Shown piece by piece: positions 1 to 7,115 of a stretch of DNA of 8,912 bases. Both the position numbers and the translations under genes were made by a program. The number at the start of each line of letters is the position of its first letter. The stretch's first letter is position 1. The notes under the pieces were generated by a model that searched no databases, was not told where the DNA came from, and saw only the letters and a program-made list of their open reading frames with translations. Where the stretch lies: contig JAIVGT010000022.1 of the NCBI GenBank assembly GCA_020201485.1, positions 1-8,912 on the forward strand. Reading direction: 5' to 3'. The DNA comes from Halobacteriales archaeon (GTDB taxonomy: Archaea; Thermoplasmatota; SW-10-69-26; JACQPN01; JAIVGT01).

Positions 1-2123
1 GGCTGGGCGTGGGCAAGGAGCGGCACCGGCTGGGCCTGGACCGGCACCGCTCGGACGTGCTGCGCGTGGACGTGCCGCGCTGCGCGCAGTTCCGCCGCCT
101 CGTGCAGCAGGTGGACCGCCTCGGGGGCTTCCGCGAGTACGACCTGTACGACGCGGACCTGCGGTTCAGCCACCAGTTCCTCCTCGCGCACCGCACGTTC
201 CCGCTGGCGCGCACGGACGGGCAGAGCTTGGCTCCCCGCGACGGGCAGTGGGACCAGGAGTATGCGCTGCCGCCCCTGCGCGCGGCGGAGCTCGTCGTCG
301 AGGTGGACGCGCCGCCCGGCATGCCGCCCGCGGAGCAGCACGCGGTGCGCGCGGCGAGCCTCGATGGGCAGCGCTTCGAGGGCGACGAGCGCAGCGTGCT
401 GCGGAGCCTGCAGCGCGCGCTGGACCGGCAGGACCCGGACGTGCTCGTGACGCACGGCGGCGACCGGTTCGTGCTGCGCTACTTACGGCACCGCGCGGCG
501 CAGCACCGCACGAAGCTGCAGCTGGGGCGCTTGCCCGACCCGGAGGAGCCGGCGAAGAAGGAGCGCAGCTTCTGGACGTACGGGCGCTTGCGCTACCGGC
601 CGCAGTCCGAGGTCCTGCGGGGCCGCATCCACCTCGACAGCGAGGCCAGCTTCTTCCACGCGGAAGCAGGCCTGGACGGGCTCGTGGACCTGGCGCGCAT
701 CAGCAGCGTGCCCATCCAGGAGCTGGCGCGGCTGGAAGCGGGCACGGCCGTGACCGGCATCCAGATCGACAAGGCGAAGCGCGAGGGCCGGCTCGTGCCC
801 TACAAGAAGAACGTCGCCGAGAGCCCGAAGACCGACCTCGACCTGCTGGCGAGCGACAAGGGCGGGTACATCTTCGACCCGGCGGTGGGCGTGCACGGCC
901 CGGTCGTCGAGCTCGACTTCAGCAGCATGTACCCGAACATCATGGTCACGCGCAACGTCAGCCCGGAGACCATCAACTGCGCCTGCTGCCCCGGCCTGAA
1001 CCCGGTGCCGCAGATCGGCTTCCACACCTGCCGCCGCTCCGGCTTCATCGGCCGCTCCCTCAAGCCCCTCGTGGACCGCCGCCAGGCGTTCAAGGACCGG
1101 ATGAAGCGCACGGCCGACCCGGACGAGCGCGCCCGGCTGCAGGCGGCGTGCGACGCGATGAAGTGGCTGTGCGTGTGCTCCTTCGGCTACATGGGCTACC
1201 GCAACGCGCGCTTCGGCCGCATCGAATGCCACGAAGCCATCTGCGCCTGGGGCCGCGAGCTGCTGCTCAGCGCCGCGGAGCTGGCGCGGGAGCACGGGTT
1301 CGAGGTCGTGCACGGCATCGTGGACTCGGTCTGGCTCAGCCCGACGCGGCCGGGCGCGGACGCGGAGGCGTTCGCGCGCGCGGCGGGCGAGCGCATCGGC
1401 ATCCCGCTCGGCCTCGAAGGCTGGTACGACTGGATCGTGTTCCTGCCCACGCGCGAGGCGGCGCGGCACGGCAGCGACGCCGGGGCGCTGAACCGCTTCT
1501 ACGGCGCGTTCCGGGAGAGGCCGAGCAAGAAGGCGCGCAGCAACTCCGGGCAGCGGGCGGACCACCTCGACGGCGGGCGCATCAAGGTGCGCGGCATCGA
1601 GATGCGGCAGCGCTCCTCGTGCGGCGTGGTCCGGCGCGCCCAGGAGCGCTTCCTGCTCGAGGCGGGGAAAGCCCGGAACCAGGAGCAGTTCCTGGAGCGC
1701 CTGCCCGACGCCCTGCGCGCCGTGCGCCCGGTGCTGCGCGAGCTGCGGGAGGGGAGCGTGCCGGCGCGCGACCTGCTCATCCTGAACATGGTGGGCCAGG
1801 AGGTGGAGCGGTACAGGTCGAACACGCTGGCGCGCTGCGCCCTGCTCGGCCTGAAGGCGGCGGGGGTGCGCGTGCCGCCCGGCGACAGCGTGGCGTACGT
1901 GGTCACGGACGCGCAGGCGACCCGGCCGCGCGAGCGCTGCGTCGAGGCGCGACTGCTGAAGGGCGACGAGGCCTACGACCCGGCGCACTACGCGAAGCTC
2001 GTGCTGCGCGGCGTGGAGAGCATGACGCTGCCCTTCGGCTGGACCATGGAGCGCCTCACGCCCTTCCTCGCCGGGGCAGCGCGTGCGCCACCATCCGCAT
2101 GCCGTGCCGCGGGCGCAGGGTGA
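1..2123 (+). CDS. Family B DNA polymerase, PolB2-like, 5' truncated by window edge
   Basis: The frame is open through the left edge, so the N-terminus is missing; residues below are counted from the GTG at base 9. The exonuclease domain is recognisable (an archaeal PolB-like [13 protein letters not shown] at 47-59, then [13 protein letters not shown] at 142-154) but decayed. Exo I reads EVD (98-100) instead of DIE, Exo II ends F-V (154-155) instead of F-D, and no Exo III YxxxD is evident near 205-215. Polymerase motif A is intact (DFSSMYPNI, 303-311). Motif B keeps K385 but has VCSFG (389-393) where NSxYG is usual. Motif C is HGIVDS (435-440), retaining only the second aspartate of DTDS. A thumb with KVRGIE (526-531) follows. 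In family B enzymes motif A Asp and the second motif C Asp bind the metals, so polymerisation is plausible while proofreading is probably lost. This pattern resembles archaeal PolB2 and related bacterial PolBs, associated with damage tolerance rather than bulk replication (inference). The last 68 bp overlap the convergent P450 gene. Confidence 0.9.
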   Translation, partial: LGVGKERHRLGLDRHRSDVLRVDVPRCAQFRRLVQQVDRLGGFREYDLYDADLRFSHQFLLAHRTFPLARTDGQSLAPRDGQWDQEYALPPLRAAELVVEVDAPPGMPPAEQHAVRAASLDGQRFEGDERSVLRSLQRALDRQDPDVLVTHGGDRFVLRYLRHRAAQHRTKLQLGRLPDPEEPAKKERSFWTYGRLRYRPQSEVLRGRIHLDSEASFFHAEAGLDGLVDLARISSVPIQELARLEAGTAVTGIQIDKAKREGRLVPYKKNVAESPKTDLDLLASDKGGYIFDPAVGVHGPVVELDFSSMYPNIMVTRNVSPETINCACCPGLNPVPQIGFHTCRRSGFIGRSLKPLVDRRQAFKDRMKRTADPDERARLQAACDAMKWLCVCSFGYMGYRNARFGRIECHEAICAWGRELLLSAAELAREHGFEVVHGIVDSVWLSPTRPGADAEAFARAAGERIGIPLGLEGWYDWIVFLPTREAARHGSDAGALNRFYGAFRERPSKKARSNSGQRADHLDGGRIKVRGIEMRQRSSCGVVRRAQERFLLEAGKARNQEQFLERLPDALRAVRPVLRELREGSVPARDLLILNMVGQEVERYRSNTLARCALLGLKAAGVRVPPGDSVAYVVTDAQATRPRERCVEARLLKGDEAYDPAHYAKLVLRGVESMTLPFGWTMERLTPFLAGAARAPPSACRAAGAG

Positions 2124-3390
2124 TGAGGGGCAGGAGCTCGACCGGGTGCCCGGGCACGATGCGGAACCGCCAGCGCTGCGCGAGGGTCGCGAGGAGGAGC
2201 GTGCCCTCCATCCAGGCGAACGGCTCGCCGATGCACAGGCGCGGCCCGCCGCCGAAGGGGAAGTAGGCGAACTCGTGCCGGGCCTTCTCCTGCTCCTCCG
2301 CGAAGCGGCCGGGGTCGAAGCGCTCCGGCTCCGGCCACCAGCGCGCGTCGCGGTGCACGAGCCATTCGCTGACGATGACGCTGTCGCCCCGCCGCACCGC
2401 CTGGCCGGCGATGCCCGTGTCGCGCACCGCTTGCCGCGTGAGGATCCAGGCCGGCGGGTAGAGGCGCATGCTCTCCGCCAGGACCTGCGCCGTGTAGGCG
2501 AGGCGGGGCACGTCGCCCGCGGCCGGCAACCGGCCGTGCAGCACGTCGTCGAGCTCCGCGTGCAGCCGCTCCTCGACCTCCGCGTGCTGCCCGAGCAGGT
2601 ACCACGTCCACGTCAGGGCCTGCGCCGTGGTCTCGTGCCCGGCGAGGAGGATGGTGAGCGCCTCGTCGCGCACCTGGGCGTCGCTCATGCCCCCGCCGTC
2701 CTCGTGCTGCGCGCCGAGGAGCAGGCGGAGCAGGTCGCTGCCCTCCTCGCCCCGGCGCTCGGCGATGAGGCGGTGGATGACCGCGTCCAGCCGGACCCGC
2801 GCGCGCTGCAGCCGCACGTTGCTCGGCGTGGGGAGGCGGGACACGAGCTCGCTCACCGGCAGGCGCGCGCTGCGGAAGGCGACGAGGGCATCGGTCAGGG
2901 CCGAGCCGATGTCCGCGGCATCGCCCTCCACGTCCGCGTCGAACAGGGTCTGCGCCACGATGCCGAGGGTGAGGCGCGCCATCTCCTGGCTCATGTCGTG
3001 CTCCTGCCCCGGCTCGAACCGTTCGCGCGCCCGCGCCGCGTGCCGCACCATGGCATCGGCGTAGCCGGCGATGCGCTCGTGGTGGAACATGGGCTGCATG
3101 ACCTTGCGCTGCTCGCGGTGCAGGTCGCCCTCGCTCGTGAGCAGCCCCTCGCCGAGCAGGCGCTTCGCCGCCTGCAGGCCCCGGCCCTTGCGGTAGTCCT
3201 TGCTGCGCGTCACGAGCACCTCCTGCACGAGGTCGGGGTGGTTCGCGAGCCAGATGCGCTGCGTGCCGAACATGCGGAAAAGCACGATGTCGCCGTGCGT
3301 GGCGAGCTTCGCCAGCGCGCCCATCGGGTCCCGCATCAGGCCCAGCTGGTTGCCGGCGAACAGGCCGCGCGGACCGGCGGGAGGGGCCAC
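2056..3390 (-). CDS. Cytochrome P450 (downstream paralogue)
   Basis: Haem-thiolate monooxygenase, 444 residues from the GTG chosen here. It has the I-helix oxygen-activation motif AGHETT (250-255), the K-helix ExxR (E306, R309), PERF (355-358) and the haem loop [10 protein letters not shown] with cysteine ligand C386. No N-terminal membrane segment is present, so it should be soluble and need separate electron-transfer proteins; none is encoded nearby. It is clearly paralogous to the P450 at 5150-6544 along its whole length. Start choice is uncertain. The frame stays open up to a TTG at 3456, inside the preceding propeller gene. An ATG at 3416 overlaps that gene's stop as TGATG but is out of frame by one base. 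GTG 3390 gives a normal start just before the PPAGP segment and leaves a gap of about 25 bp. The 3' end overlaps polB by 68 bp. Substrate is unknown. Confidence 0.92.
   Translation of the reverse strand: MAPPAGPRGLFAGNQLGLMRDPMGALAKLATHGDIVLFRMFGTQRIWLANHPDLVQEVLVTRSKDYRKGRGLQAAKRLLGEGLLTSEGDLHREQRKVMQPMFHHERIAGYADAMVRHAARARERFEPGQEHDMSQEMARLTLGIVAQTLFDADVEGDAADIGSALTDALVAFRSARLPVSELVSRLPTPSNVRLQRARVRLDAVIHRLIAERRGEEGSDLLRLLLGAQHEDGGGMSDAQVRDEALTILLAGHETTAQALTWTWYLLGQHAEVEERLHAELDDVLHGRLPAAGDVPRLAYTAQVLAESMRLYPPAWILTRQAVRDTGIAGQAVRRGDSVIVSEWLVHRDARWWPEPERFDPGRFAEEQEKARHEFAYFPFGGGPRLCIGEPFAWMEGTLLLATLAQRWRFRIVPGHPVELLPLITLRPRHGMRMVAHALPRRGRA
2201..2268 (-). repeat. Near-identical P450 haem-region patch, copy 1
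   Basis: This 68 bp stretch matches 5280-5347 with 3 mismatches. It codes for the haem loop and the start of the L helix ([10 protein letters not shown] onward). It is a direct repeat between paralogous genes rather than a mobile element. Confidence 0.8.
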
Positions 3391-3415
3391 GCGCGCCGAG
3401 GCGCGAGCGAGGCCA

Positions 3416-5077
3416 TCAAGGCTTGCGCGGCGCGCGGAGCAGGCTGACCCCGGCAAGGATCAGGAGGCACACCAGCGCCTCGGGGCCCGGGGTGCGCGCC
3501 GGCGCCGGGCCCGGCTCGCTCGCGGCGCGCACGGGCGCGGCGGGCGCGGCGAACGTGCCCTGCAGGCCGGCCGTGTCCCACACCCACGTGCCCAGGCCCG
3601 GCTCGATGCCCCCGACGAGGAAGCTCATGCGCACGTCGCTGCCGGCGAGGAAGAGCGACTTGCCGTCCGGGCTGAGGGCGAGCGCGACCATGTCCGTGTC
3701 GTCGCCCATGCCGTTGAAGCGCGTGGCGAAGTCGAAGCTGTTGCCCGGCCGGCCGTCGTGGCGCGCCACCCATCGCTCCTTGCCGGTGACGGCGTCGTAG
3801 GCCACGGTGGCGTAGTCGTACCGGCCCTGCCCGTCGAAGCTCCAGCCCGCGGCGTACACGCGCGACCCGTCGGGCGCCACCTGCAAGGCCAGGGCCGCGT
3901 CGTCGAGCGAGCCGCCGCTGGCGTCGTAGCGCGACGCCCAGAGCTGCCGGCCGGTCTGCGCCTCGTAGGCGACCGTGGCAAAGTCCATGCTCCCGTCCAC
4001 GTTCGCGCTCGCGCTCCAGCCGGTCACGAACACGCGCTGGCCGTCCGGGCTCACGGCGAGGGCGTACGCGCCGTCCTCGTAATGGCCCGGGCCATCGTAC
4101 CGCGTGAGCCAGCGCTGGGCCCCGGACGCGGCGTCGTACGCGACCGTGGCATAGTCGTAGTTGGAGTCGTCCGTCTGGCTCCGGCCCGTGACGAAGACGG
4201 TCGCGCCGTCCGGGGCGAAGCCGAGGCTGCTCGACCAGTCGCCCAACGCCGGCCCGTAGGGCAGCGCGACCGGCCGGCTCGCCTTGCTGTCGAAGCGCGA
4301 CGCCCACTCCTGCGCGCCGGTCGTGGCGTTGTAGCTCACGGTCGCGTAATCCCAGCTCGGCTGCGGCCCGCCGTAGCTCCGGCCCGTGACCACGACGCGG
4401 CGCTGGTCGGGGCTGAGGGCGATGGCGTAGCCCCAGTCCTCCACGTTGCCCTGTCCGTTGTACGCGCCCATCCAGGTCACGTTGCCGCTCGCCGCGTCGA
4501 AGGCGAACGTCGTGAAGTTGAAGGCGAAGACGTTCACCACCAGGCCGTCGGGCAGCGTGAGGCCGGTCGCGTACAGCTTCGAGCCGTCGTTGCTGAACAC
4601 CGCGCCCTGGCCCACCGCCCAGCTCGCGTGCGCGCGCGGGCCGTGGTAGCGGTGCTCCCACAGCACCTTGCCGCCCAGCGCGTCGAGCACGAGGAGGAGC
4701 ATGTCGGTGTGCAGCGTCTGGTCCTGCGGCCCGGCCACGCTGCTGAACCCGGTCACGGCGAGCCGGTCCCCGTCCGGGCTCGCCGCCAGGCTCACGCCCC
4801 ACTCCACGCTCGTCTGCGGTCCGTTGTAGGCCGTGCTCCACTCCTCGGTGCCGTCGAGCAGGCTGTAGGCCACGACCTTCACGTCGTACAGGCCCTGCGC
4901 GCTGAGCTGCCTCCCGGCGGCATAGACGTGCAGGCCGTCCGGGCTGACCTTCACGTCGTTCGCCCAGCTCAGGTCGTGCGTGCCCGGGGCCGGCACGCTC
5001 GGGATCTGCGCCCAGCCGGGCGGGAGCAGCAGCACGGCTGCGACCAGGGGCAGGATGCGGAGCCCAGCGTGCGCCAT
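3416..5077 (-). CDS. Secreted PQQ-like eight-repeat beta-propeller with C-terminal membrane tail
   Basis: 553 residues from ATG 5077, which is preceded by GAGG with 5 nt spacing. A signal peptide is visible: a short N-region, hydrophobic 8-20, and a likely cleavage after GWA (21-23). The body holds eight repeats marked by (S/A)PDGxxVYxxG, beginning near residues 45, 100, 162, 222, 288, 343, 401 and 469. Each of the first seven is followed by a PQQ-type docking strand such as YDAASGAQRW or YDAVTGKERW. Several repeats share DYATVAY. Eight units of 55-68 residues fit a closed eight-bladed propeller. An Ala/Pro-rich linker (about 509-529) leads to PGPE (530-533), a hydrophobic stretch (534-547) and a basic end (RAPRKP). 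This is the layout of a tail anchor or a sortase-type processing signal. It probably sits on the outer cell face. It lies between two P450 genes; its stop is 25 bp before the downstream P450 start. Whether it binds PQQ or any ligand cannot be told; many such propellers are structural. Confidence 0.85.
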   Translation of the reverse strand: MAHAGLRILPLVAAVLLLPPGWAQIPSVPAPGTHDLSWANDVKVSPDGLHVYAAGRQLSAQGLYDVKVVAYSLLDGTEEWSTAYNGPQTSVEWGVSLAASPDGDRLAVTGFSSVAGPQDQTLHTDMLLLVLDALGGKVLWEHRYHGPRAHASWAVGQGAVFSNDGSKLYATGLTLPDGLVVNVFAFNFTTFAFDAASGNVTWMGAYNGQGNVEDWGYAIALSPDQRRVVVTGRSYGGPQPSWDYATVSYNATTGAQEWASRFDSKASRPVALPYGPALGDWSSSLGFAPDGATVFVTGRSQTDDSNYDYATVAYDAASGAQRWLTRYDGPGHYEDGAYALAVSPDGQRVFVTGWSASANVDGSMDFATVAYEAQTGRQLWASRYDASGGSLDDAALALQVAPDGSRVYAAGWSFDGQGRYDYATVAYDAVTGKERWVARHDGRPGNSFDFATRFNGMGDDTDMVALALSPDGKSLFLAGSDVRMSFLVGGIEPGLGTWVWDTAGLQGTFAAPAAPVRAASEPGPAPARTPGPEALVCLLILAGVSLLRAPRKP

Positions 5078-5082
5078 GCGTG

Positions 5083-5086
5083 CCTC
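5083..5086 (-). promoter_or_regulatory. Possible ribosome binding site of the propeller gene
   Basis: GAGG lies 5 nt upstream of ATG 5077. It supports this ATG over the out-of-frame ATG at 5103. The other genes in the block have no comparably placed motif. Confidence 0.35.
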
Positions 5087-5113
5087 GCTCGCTCCGAAGC
5101 CATGGTCCCCCTC

Positions 5114-5123
5114 AAGGCTTTTC
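5114..5123 (-). promoter_or_regulatory. Candidate TATA-like element upstream of the propeller gene
   Basis: GAAAAGCCTT is the only A/T-containing run in the 72 bp gap between the upstream P450 stop and the propeller ATG. It lies 37-46 nt before the ATG. If it acted as an archaeal TATA/BRE element, transcription would start about 25 nt downstream and leave a short leader containing the GAGG. It is weak compared with a consensus TATA box and may be chance. Read-through from the upstream P450 is equally possible. Confidence 0.22.
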
Positions 5124-5149
5124 GCCAGACCCTGGTCGCGTCGCGGACG

Positions 5150-6544
5150 CTACGCCGCGGACCGGAGGGTCATGCGCATGCCGTGCTTCGGCTTCAGGGT
5201 CAGCGTGGGCTGCAACGCGACCTTGTGGCCGGGCACCAAGGCCGGGCTCCACGTCTGCATGAGCGTGGCGATGACGAGCGTGCCCTCCATCCAGGCGAAG
5301 GGCTCGCCGATGCACACGCGCGGCCCGCCACCGAAGGGGAAGTAGGCATAGCGCGGCCGCTCCGGGTCCTCCTTGGCCCAGCGCTCCGGCAGGTAGTTCA
5401 TCGGGCCTGGCCAGTAGCGCGGGTCGCGGTGCATCACGACCTGGCTCAGGAGCAGGATGGCTCCCTTCGGGATCTTCCAGCCGCCCAGCTCGACGGGCTC
5501 GATGGCGATGCGCCCCAGCACCCACGCCGGAGGGTAGATGCGCATCGCCTCCTGCATGCACCAGCGCGTGAACCTCAGCTTCGGCACGTCCTCGAGCGCG
5601 GGCAGCCGGCCGCCGAGGACCTCGTGCAGCTCCTGGCGCAGCTGATGCTCCGCGTCCGGGTTCTGGCTCAGGAGGTAGAACGTCCAGGTCAAGGCCTGCG
5701 CCGTGGTCTCGTGCCCGGCGAGGAAGATGGTCACGGCCTCGTCCCGGATGCGCTCCGGGCTCATGCCGCCCGTGCCCTGCTCGTCCTCGGCGGTGACGAG
5801 CATGGTGAGCATGTCGTGGTGCCCCTCCGGGTCCTTGCGCCGCTCCTCCATCATGCTGAAGATGCGCTGGTCGAGCCGCTCCTTCGCCTCCTGGAAGCGC
5901 TTCTTGCGCGGCAGGGGCAGCTTGTCGAGGATGCCGCTGACCGGCAGGGCGAGCTCGTTGAACACGTCGAGGCTGCCCGCCAAGGCCGCGCCCAGCTCCG
6001 GGTCCTCGTCCACGATGTCCACGTCGAAGAGCGTCTTGCCCGTGATGCGCAGCGTGAGCTGCATCATCTCCGCGGCGATATCCACCTCCTGGCCGGGCTT
6101 CCAGGAATCCCGCGCCCGGCGGGCGTAGTCCACCATGACCTCGCTGTAGCCCTTGATGCGCTGGTGGTGGAAGTGCGGCTGCATGATGCGCCGCTGCCGG
6201 TCGTGCAGCTCGCCCTCGCTCGTGAGCAGGCCCTCGCCCAGCAGGCGCTTCGCCGATTGCAGGGCCTTGCCCTTCGTGAAGCTCTTGCTCTTCGCGACCA
6301 GCACCTCGCGGATGAGGTCCGGGTCGCTCACGAGGTAGACCTGCTGCCGGCCGAAGCGCAGGTAGGCCACGTCGCCGTACCTCTCGTGGAGCTCGGTGAG
6401 GTACACGACCGGGTCCTTCACGACGCGCAGGAGGTTCTTCGCGCCGGTGAGCTGCGGCGGGCCGGGGGGCTTCGCGCCGTGCGCGGTCTTCGGGGCTGGC
6501 ACCGCGGGCGCAAGCCAGCGCATTGCCTTGAAGGCTTGCGTCAC
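5150..6544 (-). CDS. Cytochrome P450 (upstream paralogue)
   Basis: 464-residue haem-thiolate monooxygenase. The motifs are complete: AGHETT in the I-helix (276-281), ExxR in the K-helix (E332, R335), PERW (386-389) and the haem loop FGGGPRVCIG with ligand C411. The proline-rich PPGPPQ (26-31) before the first helix is typical of soluble P450s; no membrane anchor is seen. The start is a GTG at 6544; an in-frame ATG at 6523 would remove seven residues. The gene begins about 9 bp after the stop of the aspartate-tailed microgene and ends 72 bp before the propeller gene, so co-transcription is likely. Its closest relative in the window is the P450 at 2056-3390, and several short DNA stretches of the two genes are almost identical. 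It needs ferredoxin/reductase or an equivalent, not encoded here. The family resembles fatty-acid or terpenoid-type bacterial P450s in general layout, but the substrate cannot be assigned. Confidence 0.94.
   Translation of the reverse strand: MTQAFKAMRWLAPAVPAPKTAHGAKPPGPPQLTGAKNLLRVVKDPVVYLTELHERYGDVAYLRFGRQQVYLVSDPDLIREVLVAKSKSFTKGKALQSAKRLLGEGLLTSEGELHDRQRRIMQPHFHHQRIKGYSEVMVDYARRARDSWKPGQEVDIAAEMMQLTLRITGKTLFDVDIVDEDPELGAALAGSLDVFNELALPVSGILDKLPLPRKKRFQEAKERLDQRIFSMMEERRKDPEGHHDMLTMLVTAEDEQGTGGMSPERIRDEAVTIFLAGHETTAQALTWTFYLLSQNPDAEHQLRQELHEVLGGRLPALEDVPKLRFTRWCMQEAMRIYPPAWVLGRIAIEPVELGGWKIPKGAILLLSQVVMHRDPRYWPGPMNYLPERWAKEDPERPRYAYFPFGGGPRVCIGEPFAWMEGTLVIATLMQTWSPALVPGHKVALQPTLTLKPKHGMRMTLRSAA
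5280..5347 (-). repeat. Near-identical P450 haem-region patch, copy 2
   Basis: Partner of 2201-2268 (65 of 68 bases the same). Two further patches behave alike: 5693-5724 is identical to 2617-2648 (32 bp, I-helix), and 6210-6255 differs from 3125-3170 at 2 of 46 positions (GEGLLTSEG region). The sequence between these patches is much more diverged. Confidence 0.8.
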
Positions 6545-6553
6545 GCGCCGGGC

Positions 6554-6634
6554 TCAGTCGTCGTCATCGTCGTCGTCGCCGGGATCGGGGTCGCCGGGCA
6601 TCGGACCGGGGCCGGGGGGCCACGGAGGCTCCAT
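6554..6634 (-). CDS. Small 26-residue Pro/Gly-rich ORF ending in seven aspartates
   Basis: ATG 6634 to TGA 6554, 26 codons. The product starts MEPPWPPGPGPMPGD, continues with Pro/Asp/Gly, and ends in seven consecutive Asp residues. At the DNA level this end is a (GAC/GAT) triplet run at 6557-6577. I do not recognise a family. The argument for a real gene is position: it starts 7 bp after the DUF488 stop and ends about 9 bp before the P450 GTG, filling an otherwise non-coding gap on the operon strand. The composition is extreme but not random: the triplet run keeps frame, and both GAC and GAT codons occur. A tiny acidic protein could bind metal or a basic partner (speculation). It could also be chance in GC-rich DNA or a decayed gene end. 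Confidence 0.4.
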   Translation of the reverse strand: MEPPWPPGPGPMPGDPDPGDDDDDDD

Positions 6635-6641
6635 GGCGGGC

Positions 6642-7115
6642 TCACGCGCTCCGGTCGGATGAACCCTCCGCGTCGAGCCTCGCCTGCCTGGCGCGCTCCG
6701 CGGGCAGCGTGCGCTCGGCATCGAGGATGTGCGTCACGGCCCAGCCGGCGCGCTCGGCGTGCGCCGCGATGGACCGGCGGTGGCAGCCCGCGGGCGAGGT
6801 CTCGGCGCACATGATGCACACGCCTCCGGCCTCCGCCAGCGCCGCGAGCTGCGCGAAGGCGGCTCGCCAAGCCGTGCCCTGCATCCAGGCCTCGTAGCCC
6901 TCGTGGCGGTAGCCCCCGAGGTCCGCGAAGTGCACGTACTGGATGCCCGCGTGCCGCAGCGCATCGCGGAGCGGGGCCTGGGAGAACTGCGGGTTGCGCT
7001 TCGAGCCGGGGAACTGCCGCACGTCCGCGAGGACGGCGATGCGATGCGCCCGCAGCGCCGCGATGAGGTCTTCGACGGAGCGCGTGCCATGGCCGATGGT
7101 CCACAGCTCACGCAT
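6642..7115 (-). CDS. DUF488 family protein
   Basis: 157 residues from ATG 7115, a normal full length for the family. The conserved blocks are all there in order: WTIGHG (5-10), DVRQFPGS (31-38), FSQAPLRDAL (44-53), LGGYR (66-70), MCAE (102-105) and CHR (111-113) followed by HI (129-130). DUF488 proteins are widespread in bacteria and archaea and their biochemical role is not settled. The paired MCAE and CHR motifs with conserved cysteines suggest a catalytic or metal-binding pocket (inference). The ATG overlaps the end of the upstream SWIM gene by 8 bp (ATGCGTGA), so translation is probably coupled. The C-terminal 20 residues are polar and unconserved in appearance. It is cytoplasmic, with no signal or membrane segment. 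Confidence 0.93.
   Translation of the reverse strand: MRELWTIGHGTRSVEDLIAALRAHRIAVLADVRQFPGSKRNPQFSQAPLRDALRHAGIQYVHFADLGGYRHEGYEAWMQGTAWRAAFAQLAALAEAGGVCIMCAETSPAGCHRRSIAAHAERAGWAVTHILDAERTLPAERARQARLDAEGSSDRSA

Noticed and set aside
900..1400. Possible intein or insertion between the polymerase motifs
   Set aside because: Spacing of motifs A, B and C is normal for PolB, and no intein splice motifs are present.
483..1988. 501-codon minus-strand frame opposite polB
   Set aside because: Antisense shadow of a clear polymerase; low-complexity composition and no recognisable motif.
248..2266. 672-codon plus-strand frame overlapping polB in another frame
   Set aside because: Extremely Ala/Arg/Gly/Pro-rich and without motifs; a frame shadow of polB.
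2083..3447. Plus-strand frame opposite the downstream P450
   Set aside because: The opposite strand encodes all P450 signature motifs; the plus frame shows none.
3640..5000. Regularly spaced similar DNA segments that could suggest a repeat array
   Set aside because: They are imperfect, about 160-200 bp apart and in frame with the propeller blades (DYATVAY and SPDG motifs). They are protein repeats, not CRISPR or mobile repeats.
3200..6814. Very long plus-strand open frame (over 1200 codons) opposite the P450s and the propeller
   Set aside because: It is antisense to three well-supported genes. Its translation is Ala/Arg/Val/His/Gln-rich with no domains, as expected when GC-rich codons exclude stops on the opposite strand.
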